A stretch of 11,581 nucleotides of DNA, taken from contig JALUUZ010000229.1 in the NCBI GenBank assembly GCA_027021095.1, positions 1 to 11,581 of the forward strand, in the 5' to 3' direction. This document shows positions 1 through 8,809 of this stretch, one piece after another. The translations under genes and the position numbers were made by a program. The notes under the pieces are model-generated. The model was given only the letters and a program-made list of their open reading frames with translations. It did no database searches and was not told the DNA's origin. The stretch is from Gammaproteobacteria bacterium (lineage in GTDB: Bacteria > Pseudomonadota > Gammaproteobacteria > SZUA-21). Within the stretch, counting starts at the first letter, position 1; each line of letters begins with the position of its first letter.

Positions 1-321
1 CCCGGTGACAAATCCACCCATCCCAAGCACGGCCCGCGGGCGCAGACGCAACACCACCCACAACGCCTGTAGCCCGGACCACGCCAACATAAACGGCGCA
101 ATCAGCAGCCGGCTGAGTTTCTTACCACGCAGGCCGGCTACTGAAAGCCACTCGATCCTGATCCCCTCAGCCGGTATGATTTTCGCCTCCAGCCCCTTGC
201 GAGTCCCAAGCCATACCACCGGCACACCGCGCTGCATCAACTCACGGGCAACGGCCAACGCCGGGAAAACGTGCCCGCCTGTGCCACCTGCCATCACCAA
301 TACTGGTCTCGATTTACTCAT
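1..321 (-). CDS. murG: MurG, UDP-GlcNAc:lipid I N-acetylglucosaminyltransferase, 5' part only
   Basis: MurG transfers GlcNAc from UDP-GlcNAc to lipid I on the inner face of the cytoplasmic membrane, giving lipid II. The window holds the first 107 codons; the rest lies beyond the left edge. The translation starts MSKSRPVLVMAGGTGGHVFP, and the glycine-rich GGTGGHVFPALA loop (residues about 12-23) is the N-domain signature of MurG. It is followed by the family-typical W-L-G-T segment and, near the edge, LGMGGFVTG (residues about 99-107), also conserved in MurG. The ATG at 321-319 is 24 nt after the ftsW stop. An AGGT just upstream gives only a modest ribosome binding site. The position after ftsW matches the usual dcw order. 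The reading frame is open to the edge, with no sign of damage. Confidence 0.96.
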   Translation of the reverse strand, partial: MSKSRPVLVMAGGTGGHVFPALAVARELMQRGVPVVWLGTRKGLEAKIIPAEGIRIEWLSVAGLRGKKLSRLLIAPFMLAWSGLQALWVVLRLRPRAVLGMGGFVTG

Positions 322-345
322 GCTACCTGTCCCACTCCACCTGCT

Positions 346-1527
346 TCACAGCTGGTATTTCCGCTTATACTGCACTTCTTCAGTCTGCCGTGTGTCGTAA
401 TCGATCCTCAGCAACAGTGCCAAGGCGAACACAGTCACCACTAAGCTGCTGCCGCCATAACTCATCAGCGGCAAGGTGATCCCCTTGGTCGGCAGCACAC
501 CGAGGTTGACCCCGATGTTGATCACCGCCTGGATACCTATCCAACTGCCGATCCCGTAGGCCATGTAAGCACAGAAATACATCTGCCGTCCTATTGCGTT
601 CGCGGCAATCACAAAAGCGCGCCAGACAAACAACGCGAACAGCAACAACACACTGACCGTTCCGATCAAACCCAACTCCTCACCAAGCACCGCGTAGACG
701 AAATCAGTATGCGCCTCCGGCAGGTAAAACAGCTTCTGCACGCTGCTGCCCAATCCCACACCATCGATGCCGCCGGAGCCAAGCGCGATCAACGCATTGG
801 TCAGCTGGTAACCGGCGCCGTAGGGATCTGCCCACGGGTTCCAGAACGACAGCAGCCGTTCCAACTGGTACTCCGTCGACGACGCCAGTAACGCAAAGAC
901 CGCGGCAACTACGGCAACAACCGGCAGCAGGCGAAAAAAGCCCACTCCTGCCAGATACATGACGGCCATACAACTGCTCAGCAGCACCACTGCCGTCCCG
1001 AAATCGGGCTCGGCCAGTATCAAGCCTGAAATCAACAGCACGATCATCATCAGGCGCAGAAATCCCATCCAGCCTGCCTGTACCGCCAGCTTGTGCCGCA
1101 CCAGGTAATCAGCGACATAGACCAGCACGCAGAACTTGACCAGCTCTGAAACCTGCAGGTTCACGATGCCAAGTGAGATCCAGCGCCTGCTGCCGTTGAC
1201 CACCTTGCCTATACCCGGCATCAACACCAGGATCAACGACACCAGTGCAAACAGCAGCAATACAGGTGCCCAGCGCCGCCATCGATTGCTCTCCACCTTA
1301 AGAATGAAATACCCGCCCAACATACCGACCAGCAGATAGGCAAACTGCCTGATCAAAAAATAGAACGGCTGGTGTGTCTTCTGTTCGGCGATTGGAATCG
1401 AGGCCGATGCCACCATGACCAGGCCGATCCCGGTCATCGCCAACAGCACGAGCACCAGCGTTTTATCGACCTGGAGATCCGATTCGGCAAACAAGCGCAA
1501 TTTTCTCGTTGAGCCTGCGTAATCCAT
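346..1527 (-). CDS. ftsW: FtsW, septal peptidoglycan glycosyltransferase (SEDS family)
   Basis: FtsW polymerises lipid II into glycan strands at the division septum, working with the transpeptidase FtsI encoded upstream. The 393-residue product is a polytopic membrane protein with about ten hydrophobic segments, the first near residues 23-45. SEDS landmarks are visible: VNGSRRWI (about 110-117), EPDFGTAV (173-180), PEAHTDFVYAVLGEELG (270-286) and LPTKGITLPLMSYGGSS (345-361). By position, D275 in AHTDF matches the essential aspartate described for E. coli FtsW (D297). PEAHTDF and the N-terminal region favour FtsW over the paralogue RodA, and the dcw setting agrees. The ATG at 1527-1525 is 10 nt after the murD stop. 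An AGAGGTGA overlapping that stop is the likely ribosome binding site, with rather long spacing. An ATG right at the murD stop is out of frame and was not used. Confidence 0.97.
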   Translation of the reverse strand: MDYAGSTRKLRLFAESDLQVDKTLVLVLLAMTGIGLVMVASASIPIAEQKTHQPFYFLIRQFAYLLVGMLGGYFILKVESNRWRRWAPVLLLFALVSLILVLMPGIGKVVNGSRRWISLGIVNLQVSELVKFCVLVYVADYLVRHKLAVQAGWMGFLRLMMIVLLISGLILAEPDFGTAVVLLSSCMAVMYLAGVGFFRLLPVVAVVAAVFALLASSTEYQLERLLSFWNPWADPYGAGYQLTNALIALGSGGIDGVGLGSSVQKLFYLPEAHTDFVYAVLGEELGLIGTVSVLLLFALFVWRAFVIAANAIGRQMYFCAYMAYGIGSWIGIQAVINIGVNLGVLPTKGITLPLMSYGGSSLVVTVFALALLLRIDYDTRQTEEVQYKRKYQL

Positions 1528-1537
1528 GGCTGATCAT

Positions 1538-2911
1538 TCACCTCTGACTGTTTTCTAAACACTCGTTACTTATATATCTCTTCACCGCGCGAATAAACTG
1601 CCTGCCACGGTCCTCGAAATCACTGAACATATCGAAACTTGCACACGCCGGTGACAACAACACGATCTCTCCCGGCTGCGCCAGCCCTGCTGCCTGTACG
1701 ACCGCGTCATCGAGATCGACCGCAAACTGCACTGGAACAACCTGGTCTACCGCCTGCGCGATCATGCCGGCATCACGGCCGAACAGTATCAATCCATGTG
1801 CATGCTGCGCCAGCACCGGTGCCAGTGCCGAAAAATCAGCATCCTTGGCAATCCCTCCAGCGATCAGTACTGTTTTCGCATTAAGACCCTGCACCGCGGC
1901 AACCGTTGCGCCGACATTGGTTCCTTTCGAATCATTGATCCAGCGGACACCTCGATGCTCAGCGACAAACTGCATACGGTGTGGCAGCCCGCAAAAACCC
2001 GCGGCAAACCTGCACATCGCATCGACAGCAACGCCCAAGGCCTCGCACACCGTCATCGCTGCAGCAACGTTGTACAGGTTGTGCCTGCCCTGCAGCCGTA
2101 ACTGCGATGCAGCCAGCACCGGCTCGCCCCGGTGGCTGATCCAGGCTTCGCTGTCACTGGACTCGACCGCGAAAACGGGCACTGTCTCAGTGTCAGCCTC
2201 GCCGTAAAACAATACTTTGCGCCCGTCCGGCAACAACTGCTGCACCGCTGTTTCATCGTTCGCCGCTACGATCACACCGTCGCCCCGGTAAACCCTGGCC
2301 TTGGCTTCGCAGTACTGTGCAAACGACTGGTAACGGTCCATGTGGTCTTCCGTCAGGTTCAATATCACCGACACGGCGGCATTCAAGCTCAACGTAGTCT
2401 CAAGCTGAAAGCTCGACAACTCCAACACATAGTAGTCAGGCTCCGGCCCGCGCAGCAATTCCAGTACTGGTGTGCCGATATTACCGCCCAAGGCCACACG
2501 GAGCCCACCTGCTTCAAGCATCCCTGCAATCAGGCTCACCACGGTGCTCTTGCCGTTCGAACCTGTCACCGCTACGACCGGCGCCCGTGCATGACGCGCA
2601 AACAGCTCGACATCCCCGACACAGGTCACACCAGCCCGCTGCGCCGCCTGTACTTGCGGGATGGACATCGCCACCCCGGGGCTGAGCACGATTTCCTCGG
2701 CCTGCTCAAATTCCTGCTGCGCGAACGGACCCAGGCTGTACTGCAACTGCGGATAGTCCTGCAGCAATTCTTCCAGGCCTGGCGGGTCGGCACGGCTGTC
2801 CACCGCCTTGACCGCCTTGCCCTGCTGCAGCAGGAAACGGACACATGAAACACCGGTTTTACCCAGCCCTACCACCAGCGTGGGGTGCAGGTCCTTGGCA
2901 GATGCATTCAT
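1538..2911 (-). CDS. murD: MurD, UDP-MurNAc-L-alanine:D-glutamate ligase
   Basis: MurD is the cytoplasmic ATP-dependent ligase that adds D-glutamate to UDP-MurNAc-L-alanine. With the chosen start it is 457 residues. The N-terminal Rossmann-like UDP-binding domain shows VVGLGKTG (13-20). The ATP-binding loop is TGSNGKST (116-123). K204 in EAKARVY corresponds to the carbamylated lysine of the family. NDSKGTN (about 326-332) and SPACASFDMF (420-429) are typical MurD C-domain motifs. Start choice: the frame is open further, to an ATG-ATG pair at 2932, directly abutting the mraY stop, which would add seven residues (MMGALNC). I prefer the ATG at 2911 because a GGGAG lies upstream, although 11 nt away, and because it puts the GLGKTG motif at the usual distance from the N-terminus. 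The 2932 start remains possible through coupling to mraY. The gene is intact. Confidence 0.95.
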   Translation of the reverse strand: MNASAKDLHPTLVVGLGKTGVSCVRFLLQQGKAVKAVDSRADPPGLEELLQDYPQLQYSLGPFAQQEFEQAEEIVLSPGVAMSIPQVQAAQRAGVTCVGDVELFARHARAPVVAVTGSNGKSTVVSLIAGMLEAGGLRVALGGNIGTPVLELLRGPEPDYYVLELSSFQLETTLSLNAAVSVILNLTEDHMDRYQSFAQYCEAKARVYRGDGVIVAANDETAVQQLLPDGRKVLFYGEADTETVPVFAVESSDSEAWISHRGEPVLAASQLRLQGRHNLYNVAAAMTVCEALGVAVDAMCRFAAGFCGLPHRMQFVAEHRGVRWINDSKGTNVGATVAAVQGLNAKTVLIAGGIAKDADFSALAPVLAQHAHGLILFGRDAGMIAQAVDQVVPVQFAVDLDDAVVQAAGLAQPGEIVLLSPACASFDMFSDFEDRGRQFIRAVKRYISNECLENSQR

Positions 2912-2932
2912 GCAGTTCAACGCTCCCATCAT

Positions 2933-4120
2933 TCAACGCAGCTTCAATGTCGCCAGGCCGATCAGCACCAGGATTACGGTGATGATCCAGAAACGCACGA
3001 TTACACGCGGTTCCGGCCAGCCTTTGAGTTCAAAGTGGTGGTGCAGCGGTGCCATCCTGAAAATACGCTTGCCGGTCAACTTGAATGACGCGACCTGCAA
3101 AATCACCGAAACCGTCTCGACGACGAAAACACCTCCCATGATAAACAGCACGAGTTCCTGGCGCACGACCACGGCAATCACACCCAGTGCTGCACCCAAC
3201 GCCAGTGCACCCACGTCGCCCATAAAAACGGTTGCCGGGTAGGTATTGAACCACAGGAACCCCAGCCCGGCGCCGACCATTGCACCACAAAAAATCACCA
3301 GTTCACCGACATGATCGATGGATGGAATCCGCAGGTACTGTGCGAACTCGGCATGTCCTGACACATAGGCAAAGACCCCCAGGGCACCGCCAACCAATAC
3401 CGTCGGCAGGATTGCCAGTCCATCCAGGCCATCGGTCATATTCACCGCGTTGCTGGTGCCGACGATCACAAAATACGCCAGCGGAATGAACAGCCAGCCC
3501 AACTGTGGATGCACATCGGCAAAAAAAGGAATCACCAGTTGCGTCTCGACCGGGTTGATATTGACCGCGATCGATTGTACGGCAGGGTTGTAGAAAATCG
3601 CCTCGCCGATACTTTGTCCGGTTGCCTGCAACACCCTGGTCGCATCGTAACTGACCAGGTCTGCGTTGTAATAGAGTACGAACGCCGCCGCCAGTCCAAA
3701 CACCGATTGCCAAAGATACTTGTAACGCGCGATCAGTCCCTTCGGGTCCTGCAGTACGAGTTTTTTGTAATCATCCACCCAGCCGACGATACCGAAGGCC
3801 AGTGTGGTCAGCATCACGATCCAGATATAGTGATTACGCAGATCGCCCCACAACAAGGTCGTCACGGCAATAGTAACCAGGATCAACGCTCCACCCATCG
3901 TCGGCGTTCCCTGCTTGATCAAATGCGTCTCCGGGCCGTCATCACGCACCGGCTGTCCGATCTGACGATAACGCAGCTTCCTGATCATCCACGGGCCGAT
4001 GATAAATGAAATCACCAGCGCGGTGATCACCGCCAACACACCGCGCAAGGTCAGGTAACGAAACACGTCAAAGACGGTAAAACCTTCCTGCTTTAAATAT
4101 TCTGCCAAGTACACCAGCAT
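2933..4120 (-). CDS. mraY: MraY, phospho-MurNAc-pentapeptide translocase (lipid I synthase)
   Basis: MraY moves phospho-MurNAc-pentapeptide from UDP onto undecaprenyl phosphate, making lipid I, and is a ten-helix inner-membrane enzyme. Visible motifs are DGPETH (61-66), GTPTMGG (71-77), VDDYKK (115-120) with the Asp pair 116-117, the NAVNMTDGLDG block (224-234), FMGDVG (299-304, with D302) and the His triplet 360-362 before FELKGWPEP. The ATG at 4120 gives 395 residues beginning MLVYLAEYLK, like E. coli MraY. An AGGGGG at 4127-4132, 6 nt upstream, supports it. The frame stays open upstream to 4228, but that extension lies within murF and is basic and unlike MraY, so it was rejected. The protein is about 35 residues longer than the 360-residue E. 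coli enzyme. The excess is concentrated at residues about 153-188, in the periplasmic loop between helices 4 and 5. The start is 11 nt after the murF stop. Confidence 0.97.
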   Translation of the reverse strand: MLVYLAEYLKQEGFTVFDVFRYLTLRGVLAVITALVISFIIGPWMIRKLRYRQIGQPVRDDGPETHLIKQGTPTMGGALILVTIAVTTLLWGDLRNHYIWIVMLTTLAFGIVGWVDDYKKLVLQDPKGLIARYKYLWQSVFGLAAAFVLYYNADLVSYDATRVLQATGQSIGEAIFYNPAVQSIAVNINPVETQLVIPFFADVHPQLGWLFIPLAYFVIVGTSNAVNMTDGLDGLAILPTVLVGGALGVFAYVSGHAEFAQYLRIPSIDHVGELVIFCGAMVGAGLGFLWFNTYPATVFMGDVGALALGAALGVIAVVVRQELVLFIMGGVFVVETVSVILQVASFKLTGKRIFRMAPLHHHFELKGWPEPRVIVRFWIITVILVLIGLATLKLR

Positions 4121-4131
4121 CTCTGTCCCCC

Positions 4132-5487
4132 TCAGTTCACATCGTCTTGTTGTTTTAATGCATCGACAAAGCGTTCCATCCGCATCGCTCTCGATCCCTT
4201 GACCAACACCGCGCCTTCGCCGCGCCACTGACTTTCAATCTCAGCCAGCAAATCGTCTTCGTCGTCGAAATGCTGACCCCCTTCACCGAAATATTCGCTT
4301 GCGTACCGGCTGTTCTCGCCAAAGCTGAACAGGCGACTGACACCGGCCCGGCGAGCCAGGCGGCCGGCCTCTTCGTGCATCGCCACCGACTCCGGCCCAA
4401 GCTCCGCCATGTCGCCCAACACCAGCCAGTGCTCTCCAGGTTCCCGCGCCAACACCGCCAGTCCCGCGCTCAACGACGTCGGGTTGGCGTTATAGGTGTC
4501 ATCCAACACACGCATTCCCTGGTAGCGCCCCTGGTTCCACTGCAAACGCCCCCGGACAGCACGCATATGCTGCAAGCCAGCCTTGATCTGTTGCGCATCG
4601 AATCCCACCGCGTAGCTCAAGGCGGCCGCTGTCAGTGCATTCATCACGTTGTGCACACCAGGCAACGCCAGGGTGAAATCGATCTGCTGCCCGCAGACCT
4701 GCATACTGACTTCCGAGCCTTGCGCCACGGGCTTCCAGTCGGCACTGAAATCACTGTCACCTTTCAGCGAAAAAGTCAGTATTTTTCTGCCTTTCGCCAA
4801 GTCCAGCCAGATCTGCCGGTACTGGTCGTCCACGTTGATCACCGCCGTGCCCCCGGCTGTCAATCCCGCGAAGATCTCGCCCTTCGCCCTGGCAACTCCT
4901 TCAACAGAACCAAAACCTTCCAGGTGCGCACTCCCCGCATGCGTGATGCCTGCTGCATCAGGCAGTGCGATCCTGGTCAGGTAGTCGATCTCACCCGGAT
5001 GATTCGCGCCAAGTTCCACCACCGCGTAGTCCTGATCCTCGAGGTTGAACAAGGTCAATGGCAGGCCGATGTCGTTATTCAGGTTACCCTGTGTCATCAA
5101 GGTCTGTCCCTTGGTCTGCAGGATCGCGCCGCACATCTCCTTGACCGTGGTCTTGCCGTTGCTCCCGGTGACTGCGATCAAACGTCCAGCAAACTGCCGA
5201 CGGCAATGCCGGGCCAGGTCACCCAGTGCTTTACGTGTGTCAGCCACCAGGATCTGCGGCAGGGCCGAAGCGGTCTTACGCTCGACAAGCAACGCCGAGG
5301 CTGTGTCCAGCCTGCCTGCGTCGATAAATTCATGCGCGTCGAAGCGCTCTCCCTTCAGGGCCACGAACAGCGCGCCCGGTGGCATGGTACGCGAGTCGGT
5401 CGACACCACGGCTACGGTTTTTCCGTTGTCGTTTTCCAACCGGCCACCGACAACTTCTGCGACCTGTTGCAACGGCATCGGCTTCAT
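4132..5487 (-). CDS. murF: MurF, UDP-MurNAc-tripeptide:D-Ala-D-Ala ligase
   Basis: MurF adds the D-alanyl-D-alanine dipeptide to UDP-MurNAc-tripeptide, the last cytoplasmic step of precursor synthesis. The product is 451 residues, close to the 452 of E. coli. Motifs are DSRTMPPGALFVAL (31-44, substrate domain), TGSNGKTT (107-114, ATP loop), GNLNNDIGLPLTL (134-146), DDTYNANP (329-336), GDMAELG (358-364) and KGSRAMRME (430-438). These block sequences are MurF-specific within the Mur ligases. The ATG at 5487-5485 overlaps the murE stop by 4 nt (ATGA at 5484-5487) and has AAGGGGG at 5494-5500, spaced 6 nt. The frame is open up to 5508, but that longer start has no support. It lies between murE and mraY, as in E. 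coli, and is intact. Confidence 0.97.
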   Translation of the reverse strand: MKPMPLQQVAEVVGGRLENDNGKTVAVVSTDSRTMPPGALFVALKGERFDAHEFIDAGRLDTASALLVERKTASALPQILVADTRKALGDLARHCRRQFAGRLIAVTGSNGKTTVKEMCGAILQTKGQTLMTQGNLNNDIGLPLTLFNLEDQDYAVVELGANHPGEIDYLTRIALPDAAGITHAGSAHLEGFGSVEGVARAKGEIFAGLTAGGTAVINVDDQYRQIWLDLAKGRKILTFSLKGDSDFSADWKPVAQGSEVSMQVCGQQIDFTLALPGVHNVMNALTAAALSYAVGFDAQQIKAGLQHMRAVRGRLQWNQGRYQGMRVLDDTYNANPTSLSAGLAVLAREPGEHWLVLGDMAELGPESVAMHEEAGRLARRAGVSRLFSFGENSRYASEYFGEGGQHFDDEDDLLAEIESQWRGEGAVLVKGSRAMRMERFVDALKQQDDVN

Positions 5488-7031
5488 ACGGCGCCCCCTT
5501 GCAGGCACTGCCTGACAAATTCGCGGTCACTGAACTCCCTGACTTCATCACCGACTATCTGGGTGGTCTCATGTCCTTTGCCCGCCACCACGACCAGATC
5601 CTCCGCCGCGGCATTGCGGACCGCGGTACGAATGGCCGTTGCGCGGTCATGCTCGATGATCACATTCTGCTGTTCGTCGATTCCTTTGAGAATGTCCTCG
5701 ACGATTCGCTCAGCGGGCTCATGCCGGGGATTGTCGTCGGTGATGATCACACGGTCGGCGAACCGGCTGGCGACTTCTCCCATCAGCGCACGCTTGCCCC
5801 GGTCACGGTCACCACCACAACCAAAAACGCACCAAACCTTTTTATTGGTATGTTGCTTGACTGAAATCAACACCTGCTGCAGGGCCTCGGGCGTATGCGC
5901 ATAGTCTACGATCACCCGCGGGCAGTCGATGCGGCCGTTGAACACTTCCATGCGTCCCGGCGCGGTATTCAACCGGGCGGCCAGGTCACAGGCCTGCTTG
6001 AAATTGATCCCACTCAACACCAAGACCCCAATCGCTGACAGAATATTGCTGGCGTTGAACCTTCCCATCAACGCGCTCTTGATCCGGGCCCGGCCCCAGG
6101 GTGAGACGATCGACAACACCATGCCATAAGGATCCAGGTGCAGATTTTCGCAATAGATCACCGGAACATCGTTCAGCAACGCGTCCTGTTCCGGCTCTCC
6201 CGACTTGATCGCGTATCCGAGCACATTGACACGCTCGCGGATGAGCCCGGCGATTTCCCTGCCGTACTCGTCGTCCAGGTTCAGTACGGCATGTTTGAGA
6301 TCCGGAAACTGGAACTGGATCAGCTTGGCCTTGCGGTAAGACTCGATGTCGCCATGGTAGTCCATATGGTCGCGTGTCACATTGGTCAGCACGGCGATGT
6401 CGAAACGCACTCCATTGACACGGCCTTGGTGCAACCCGTGTGATGAGGTTTCCATCACCACACTTTGCGCCTGTTGCTCAACCAATTCCGCGAGCAGCTG
6501 ATGCACCCGCAATGCATCCGGCGTGGTATGGGTCGCCGGCTGCATCCGGTCAGGCAGACCGTACCCCAGGGTACCGATCACGCCGGTGCTGATCCCGGCC
6601 TTGTTAAGCGCTGTACTGATAAACAGGCTGCAGGACGTCTTACCATCCGTACCGGTAATGCCGATGACCTGCAGACGAGTGGACGGCTGCGCATAAAACC
6701 GGTCGGCGATAAAACCTATTTCCCGGCTCAATTCCGGAACGGCGATAAACGGTATTTTTGCACTTTCAGCAAAATGCACATGCCCTTGCCGGTAGCGCGC
6801 ATCCGGTTCCCACAATACCGCGGCAGCTCCCTGCTTCACCGCCGTATCGACATATTGCAACCCATGCGAACTGACGCCGGAAACGGCCAGAAACAAATCG
6901 CCTGGCCTGGCCCTTCTGCTGTCGAGGCACAAGCCGTGGATCGGCCTGTCATCAGCGGCAGCCACCCTGACCTTGCCACTGAGCAATTGGCTGAGCAATA
7001 ATTTGTCTGATTTTTCTGCTGTCATCTTCAT
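5484..7031 (-). CDS. murE: MurE, UDP-MurNAc-L-Ala-D-Glu:meso-diaminopimelate ligase
   Basis: MurE adds the third stem-peptide residue to UDP-MurNAc-L-Ala-D-Glu using ATP. The 515-residue sequence has the substrate-domain DSRRARPGDLF (37-47), the ATP loop GTDGKTS (127-133), THTTPDALRVH (167-177), METSSHGL (193-200) and GCGGDRDRGKR (404-414). K236 in YRKAKL is the expected carbamylated lysine. DNPR at 433-436 is the motif that marks enzymes using meso-diaminopimelate rather than lysine, so the cell wall is predicted to be of the Gram-negative DAP type. The ATG at 7031-7029 overlaps the ftsI stop (ATGA, 7028-7031), with AAGGA at 7037-7041 spaced 5 nt. A second in-frame ATG lies two codons on. 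The family fit is good along the whole length. Confidence 0.97.
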   Translation of the reverse strand: MKMTAEKSDKLLLSQLLSGKVRVAAADDRPIHGLCLDSRRARPGDLFLAVSGVSSHGLQYVDTAVKQGAAAVLWEPDARYRQGHVHFAESAKIPFIAVPELSREIGFIADRFYAQPSTRLQVIGITGTDGKTSCSLFISTALNKAGISTGVIGTLGYGLPDRMQPATHTTPDALRVHQLLAELVEQQAQSVVMETSSHGLHQGRVNGVRFDIAVLTNVTRDHMDYHGDIESYRKAKLIQFQFPDLKHAVLNLDDEYGREIAGLIRERVNVLGYAIKSGEPEQDALLNDVPVIYCENLHLDPYGMVLSIVSPWGRARIKSALMGRFNASNILSAIGVLVLSGINFKQACDLAARLNTAPGRMEVFNGRIDCPRVIVDYAHTPEALQQVLISVKQHTNKKVWCVFGCGGDRDRGKRALMGEVASRFADRVIITDDNPRHEPAERIVEDILKGIDEQQNVIIEHDRATAIRTAVRNAAAEDLVVVAGKGHETTQIVGDEVREFSDREFVRQCLQGGAV

Positions 7032-8809
7032 GAACGTCCTTCCGCGACATGTATCCCAGTCACTTCTGTTCCGTCCTGTACTGTGCCGGCAGACCGCCGG
7101 CTTGGTTTTCCACTCAGCACCGGCAACCTGTCCGGAGCTATATTAAGTATCCGCAGCGCATTTTTCATGACTTCGGAAAAAACCGGGGCCGCCACCTTGC
7201 CTCCGTAGTATTCACCTGCCCTGGGCTCATTGATCAACACCACGCAAACAAGGCGCGGCTTACTCGCTGGCACGAAACCGGCAAACAGCGCGAGATATTT
7301 CTTATCCGAATACCCTTTTGCGACCAGTTTTTTTACCGTCCCTGTCTTGCCGGCCACCCGGTAGCCGTCGATCGCCGCCAGCCTGCCTGTGCCCTGCGCG
7401 CTGACGACTTTTTCCAGCATACGCCTGACACTCCGTGTGCTAGTGTAACTGATCACCCGCCGTCCGAACACCGGGCCCTCGCGCCTGAGGATCGAAACCG
7501 GTTTGCGAACCCCGTCGTTACCGAGCACCATGTAAGCCTGTGCCAACTGGAGAATGGTCACCGACAGGCCATAGCCAAACGAATGCGATGCAGTCTCGAC
7601 CTTGTTCCAGTGACGATAGTGGTTGAGAACACCTGACGCTTCGCCTGGAAAACCGCTGTGGGTCGACTGCCCGAGTCCAAGCAAGCGGTATTGCTTCCAC
7701 AGCGTCGCTGCACCCAGCTTGAGAGCGACTTTCGAGGTTCCTATGTTACTCGACTTGATCAACACTTTGGCCAGACTCAACACACCGTAATTCCGTGTAT
7801 CATGAATCACCCGTCCGGACAGCTCGATCCTGCCGGGGCGTGTATCGATCCGGGTGCCGGGCGTAAACTTGCCACTCTGCAGCGCCGCAGCAATGACAAA
7901 AGGCTTGATCGTCGAACCCGGTTCGAACAGGTCAGTCACTGCACGGTTCCGGTAGTGCCTGTCGAAATACTGGCTGCGGTCGTTCGGATTGTACGAAGGT
8001 TGATTGACCATGGCCAGTATCTCCCCTGTCCGAACATCCAGAATCACCAGCGAACCGGAAACCGCCCTGTTCTTCCTTACTGCATTCTTCAATATCCTGT
8101 ACGACAAATACTGCAACCGGTGGTCGATACTCAGGCGTACGGGCTTGCCATGCAGCGTAGGCCTGATACGTTCCACATCTTCGACAATATGCCCGATCCT
8201 GTCCTTGCGGACCCGTTTTGCCCCGGAAGAGCCAGAAAGCCGGCGATCGAACGCCAGCTCGATCCCTTCCTGGCCCTTGTCATCAACGTTGGTGAATCCC
8301 ACCACATGCGCGTTGACTTCACCCGTCGGATAGTAGCGTTTGTATTCCTGCATCAGGTTGACCCCTTTCAGGTTCAATGCCTCGACCTTGGCCGCCAGCG
8401 ACTGCGAAATCTGCCGCTTGACGTACAGAAACTCCGACTTGCGCCGCATGTGGCGGTGGATACGCCGTTTCAATTTCACCGGGTCCAGCGACAGCAGCTG
8501 CGCCAGTTTACGCAGACCCGCGTCATTCGACACAAAGATCCGTGGGTCGATCCAAACCGATTTCGCCGGCGTACTGATCGCCAGCGGTTCTCCCAGCCTG
8601 TCGGTAATCATGCCCCGGTAGGCCTTCATGGCGACGACCCGCAAATGCCTTGCTGCACCCTGCTTCATCAGAAAATCCCGCTCGAAGATCTGCAGGTATA
8701 CCGCCCTCCCCAGCAGCAACAGAAACACCAGTGCCATCACCACTAACACGACAGTGCGGCGCCGCATCGAATCCTTTACCCATCTGTTACCCGTGCCGGT
8801 CTTGATCAT
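7028..8809 (-). CDS. ftsI: FtsI (PBP3), septal peptidoglycan D,D-transpeptidase
   Basis: FtsI cross-links septal peptidoglycan in the periplasm and is the beta-lactam target PBP3. It is a class B penicillin-binding protein of 593 residues (E. coli 588). A short basic cytoplasmic N-terminus is followed by one membrane anchor (about 20-41) and the pedestal domain, with RGMITDRLGEPLA (65-77). The transpeptidase domain has the nucleophile motif S299-T-I-K302 in EPGSTIKPF, SSN at 353-355 and KTG at 488-490. All three active-site motifs are intact. The ATG at 8809 overlaps the ftsL stop by 4 nt (8806-8809) but lacks a clear Shine-Dalgarno, so it probably relies on translational coupling. An internal ATG at 8767 (MRRRTV) has AAAGGA 4 nt upstream and could be the true or a second start. 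It would remove 14 residues but keep the anchor. Position and motifs separate it from PBP2. Confidence 0.97.
   Translation of the reverse strand: MIKTGTGNRWVKDSMRRRTVVLVVMALVFLLLLGRAVYLQIFERDFLMKQGAARHLRVVAMKAYRGMITDRLGEPLAISTPAKSVWIDPRIFVSNDAGLRKLAQLLSLDPVKLKRRIHRHMRRKSEFLYVKRQISQSLAAKVEALNLKGVNLMQEYKRYYPTGEVNAHVVGFTNVDDKGQEGIELAFDRRLSGSSGAKRVRKDRIGHIVEDVERIRPTLHGKPVRLSIDHRLQYLSYRILKNAVRKNRAVSGSLVILDVRTGEILAMVNQPSYNPNDRSQYFDRHYRNRAVTDLFEPGSTIKPFVIAAALQSGKFTPGTRIDTRPGRIELSGRVIHDTRNYGVLSLAKVLIKSSNIGTSKVALKLGAATLWKQYRLLGLGQSTHSGFPGEASGVLNHYRHWNKVETASHSFGYGLSVTILQLAQAYMVLGNDGVRKPVSILRREGPVFGRRVISYTSTRSVRRMLEKVVSAQGTGRLAAIDGYRVAGKTGTVKKLVAKGYSDKKYLALFAGFVPASKPRLVCVVLINEPRAGEYYGGKVAAPVFSEVMKNALRILNIAPDRLPVLSGKPSRRSAGTVQDGTEVTGIHVAEGRS

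Noticed and set aside
5..400. Plus-strand frame of 131 codons opposite murG and the ftsW end
   Set aside because: It is antisense to conserved murG sequence with GGTGGHVFPALA, and its protein resembles no family.
4121..4228. 36-codon N-terminal extension of mraY
   Set aside because: It lies inside the murF coding region, is not MraY-like, and the ATG at 4120 has a strong ribosome binding site and the expected MLVYLAE start.
4270..5904. Long open plus-strand frame of 544 codons opposite murF and murE
   Set aside because: It spans two clear Mur ligase genes on the other strand, its protein is rich in Arg, Gln and His with no recognisable domain, and it has the look of a codon-bias shadow.
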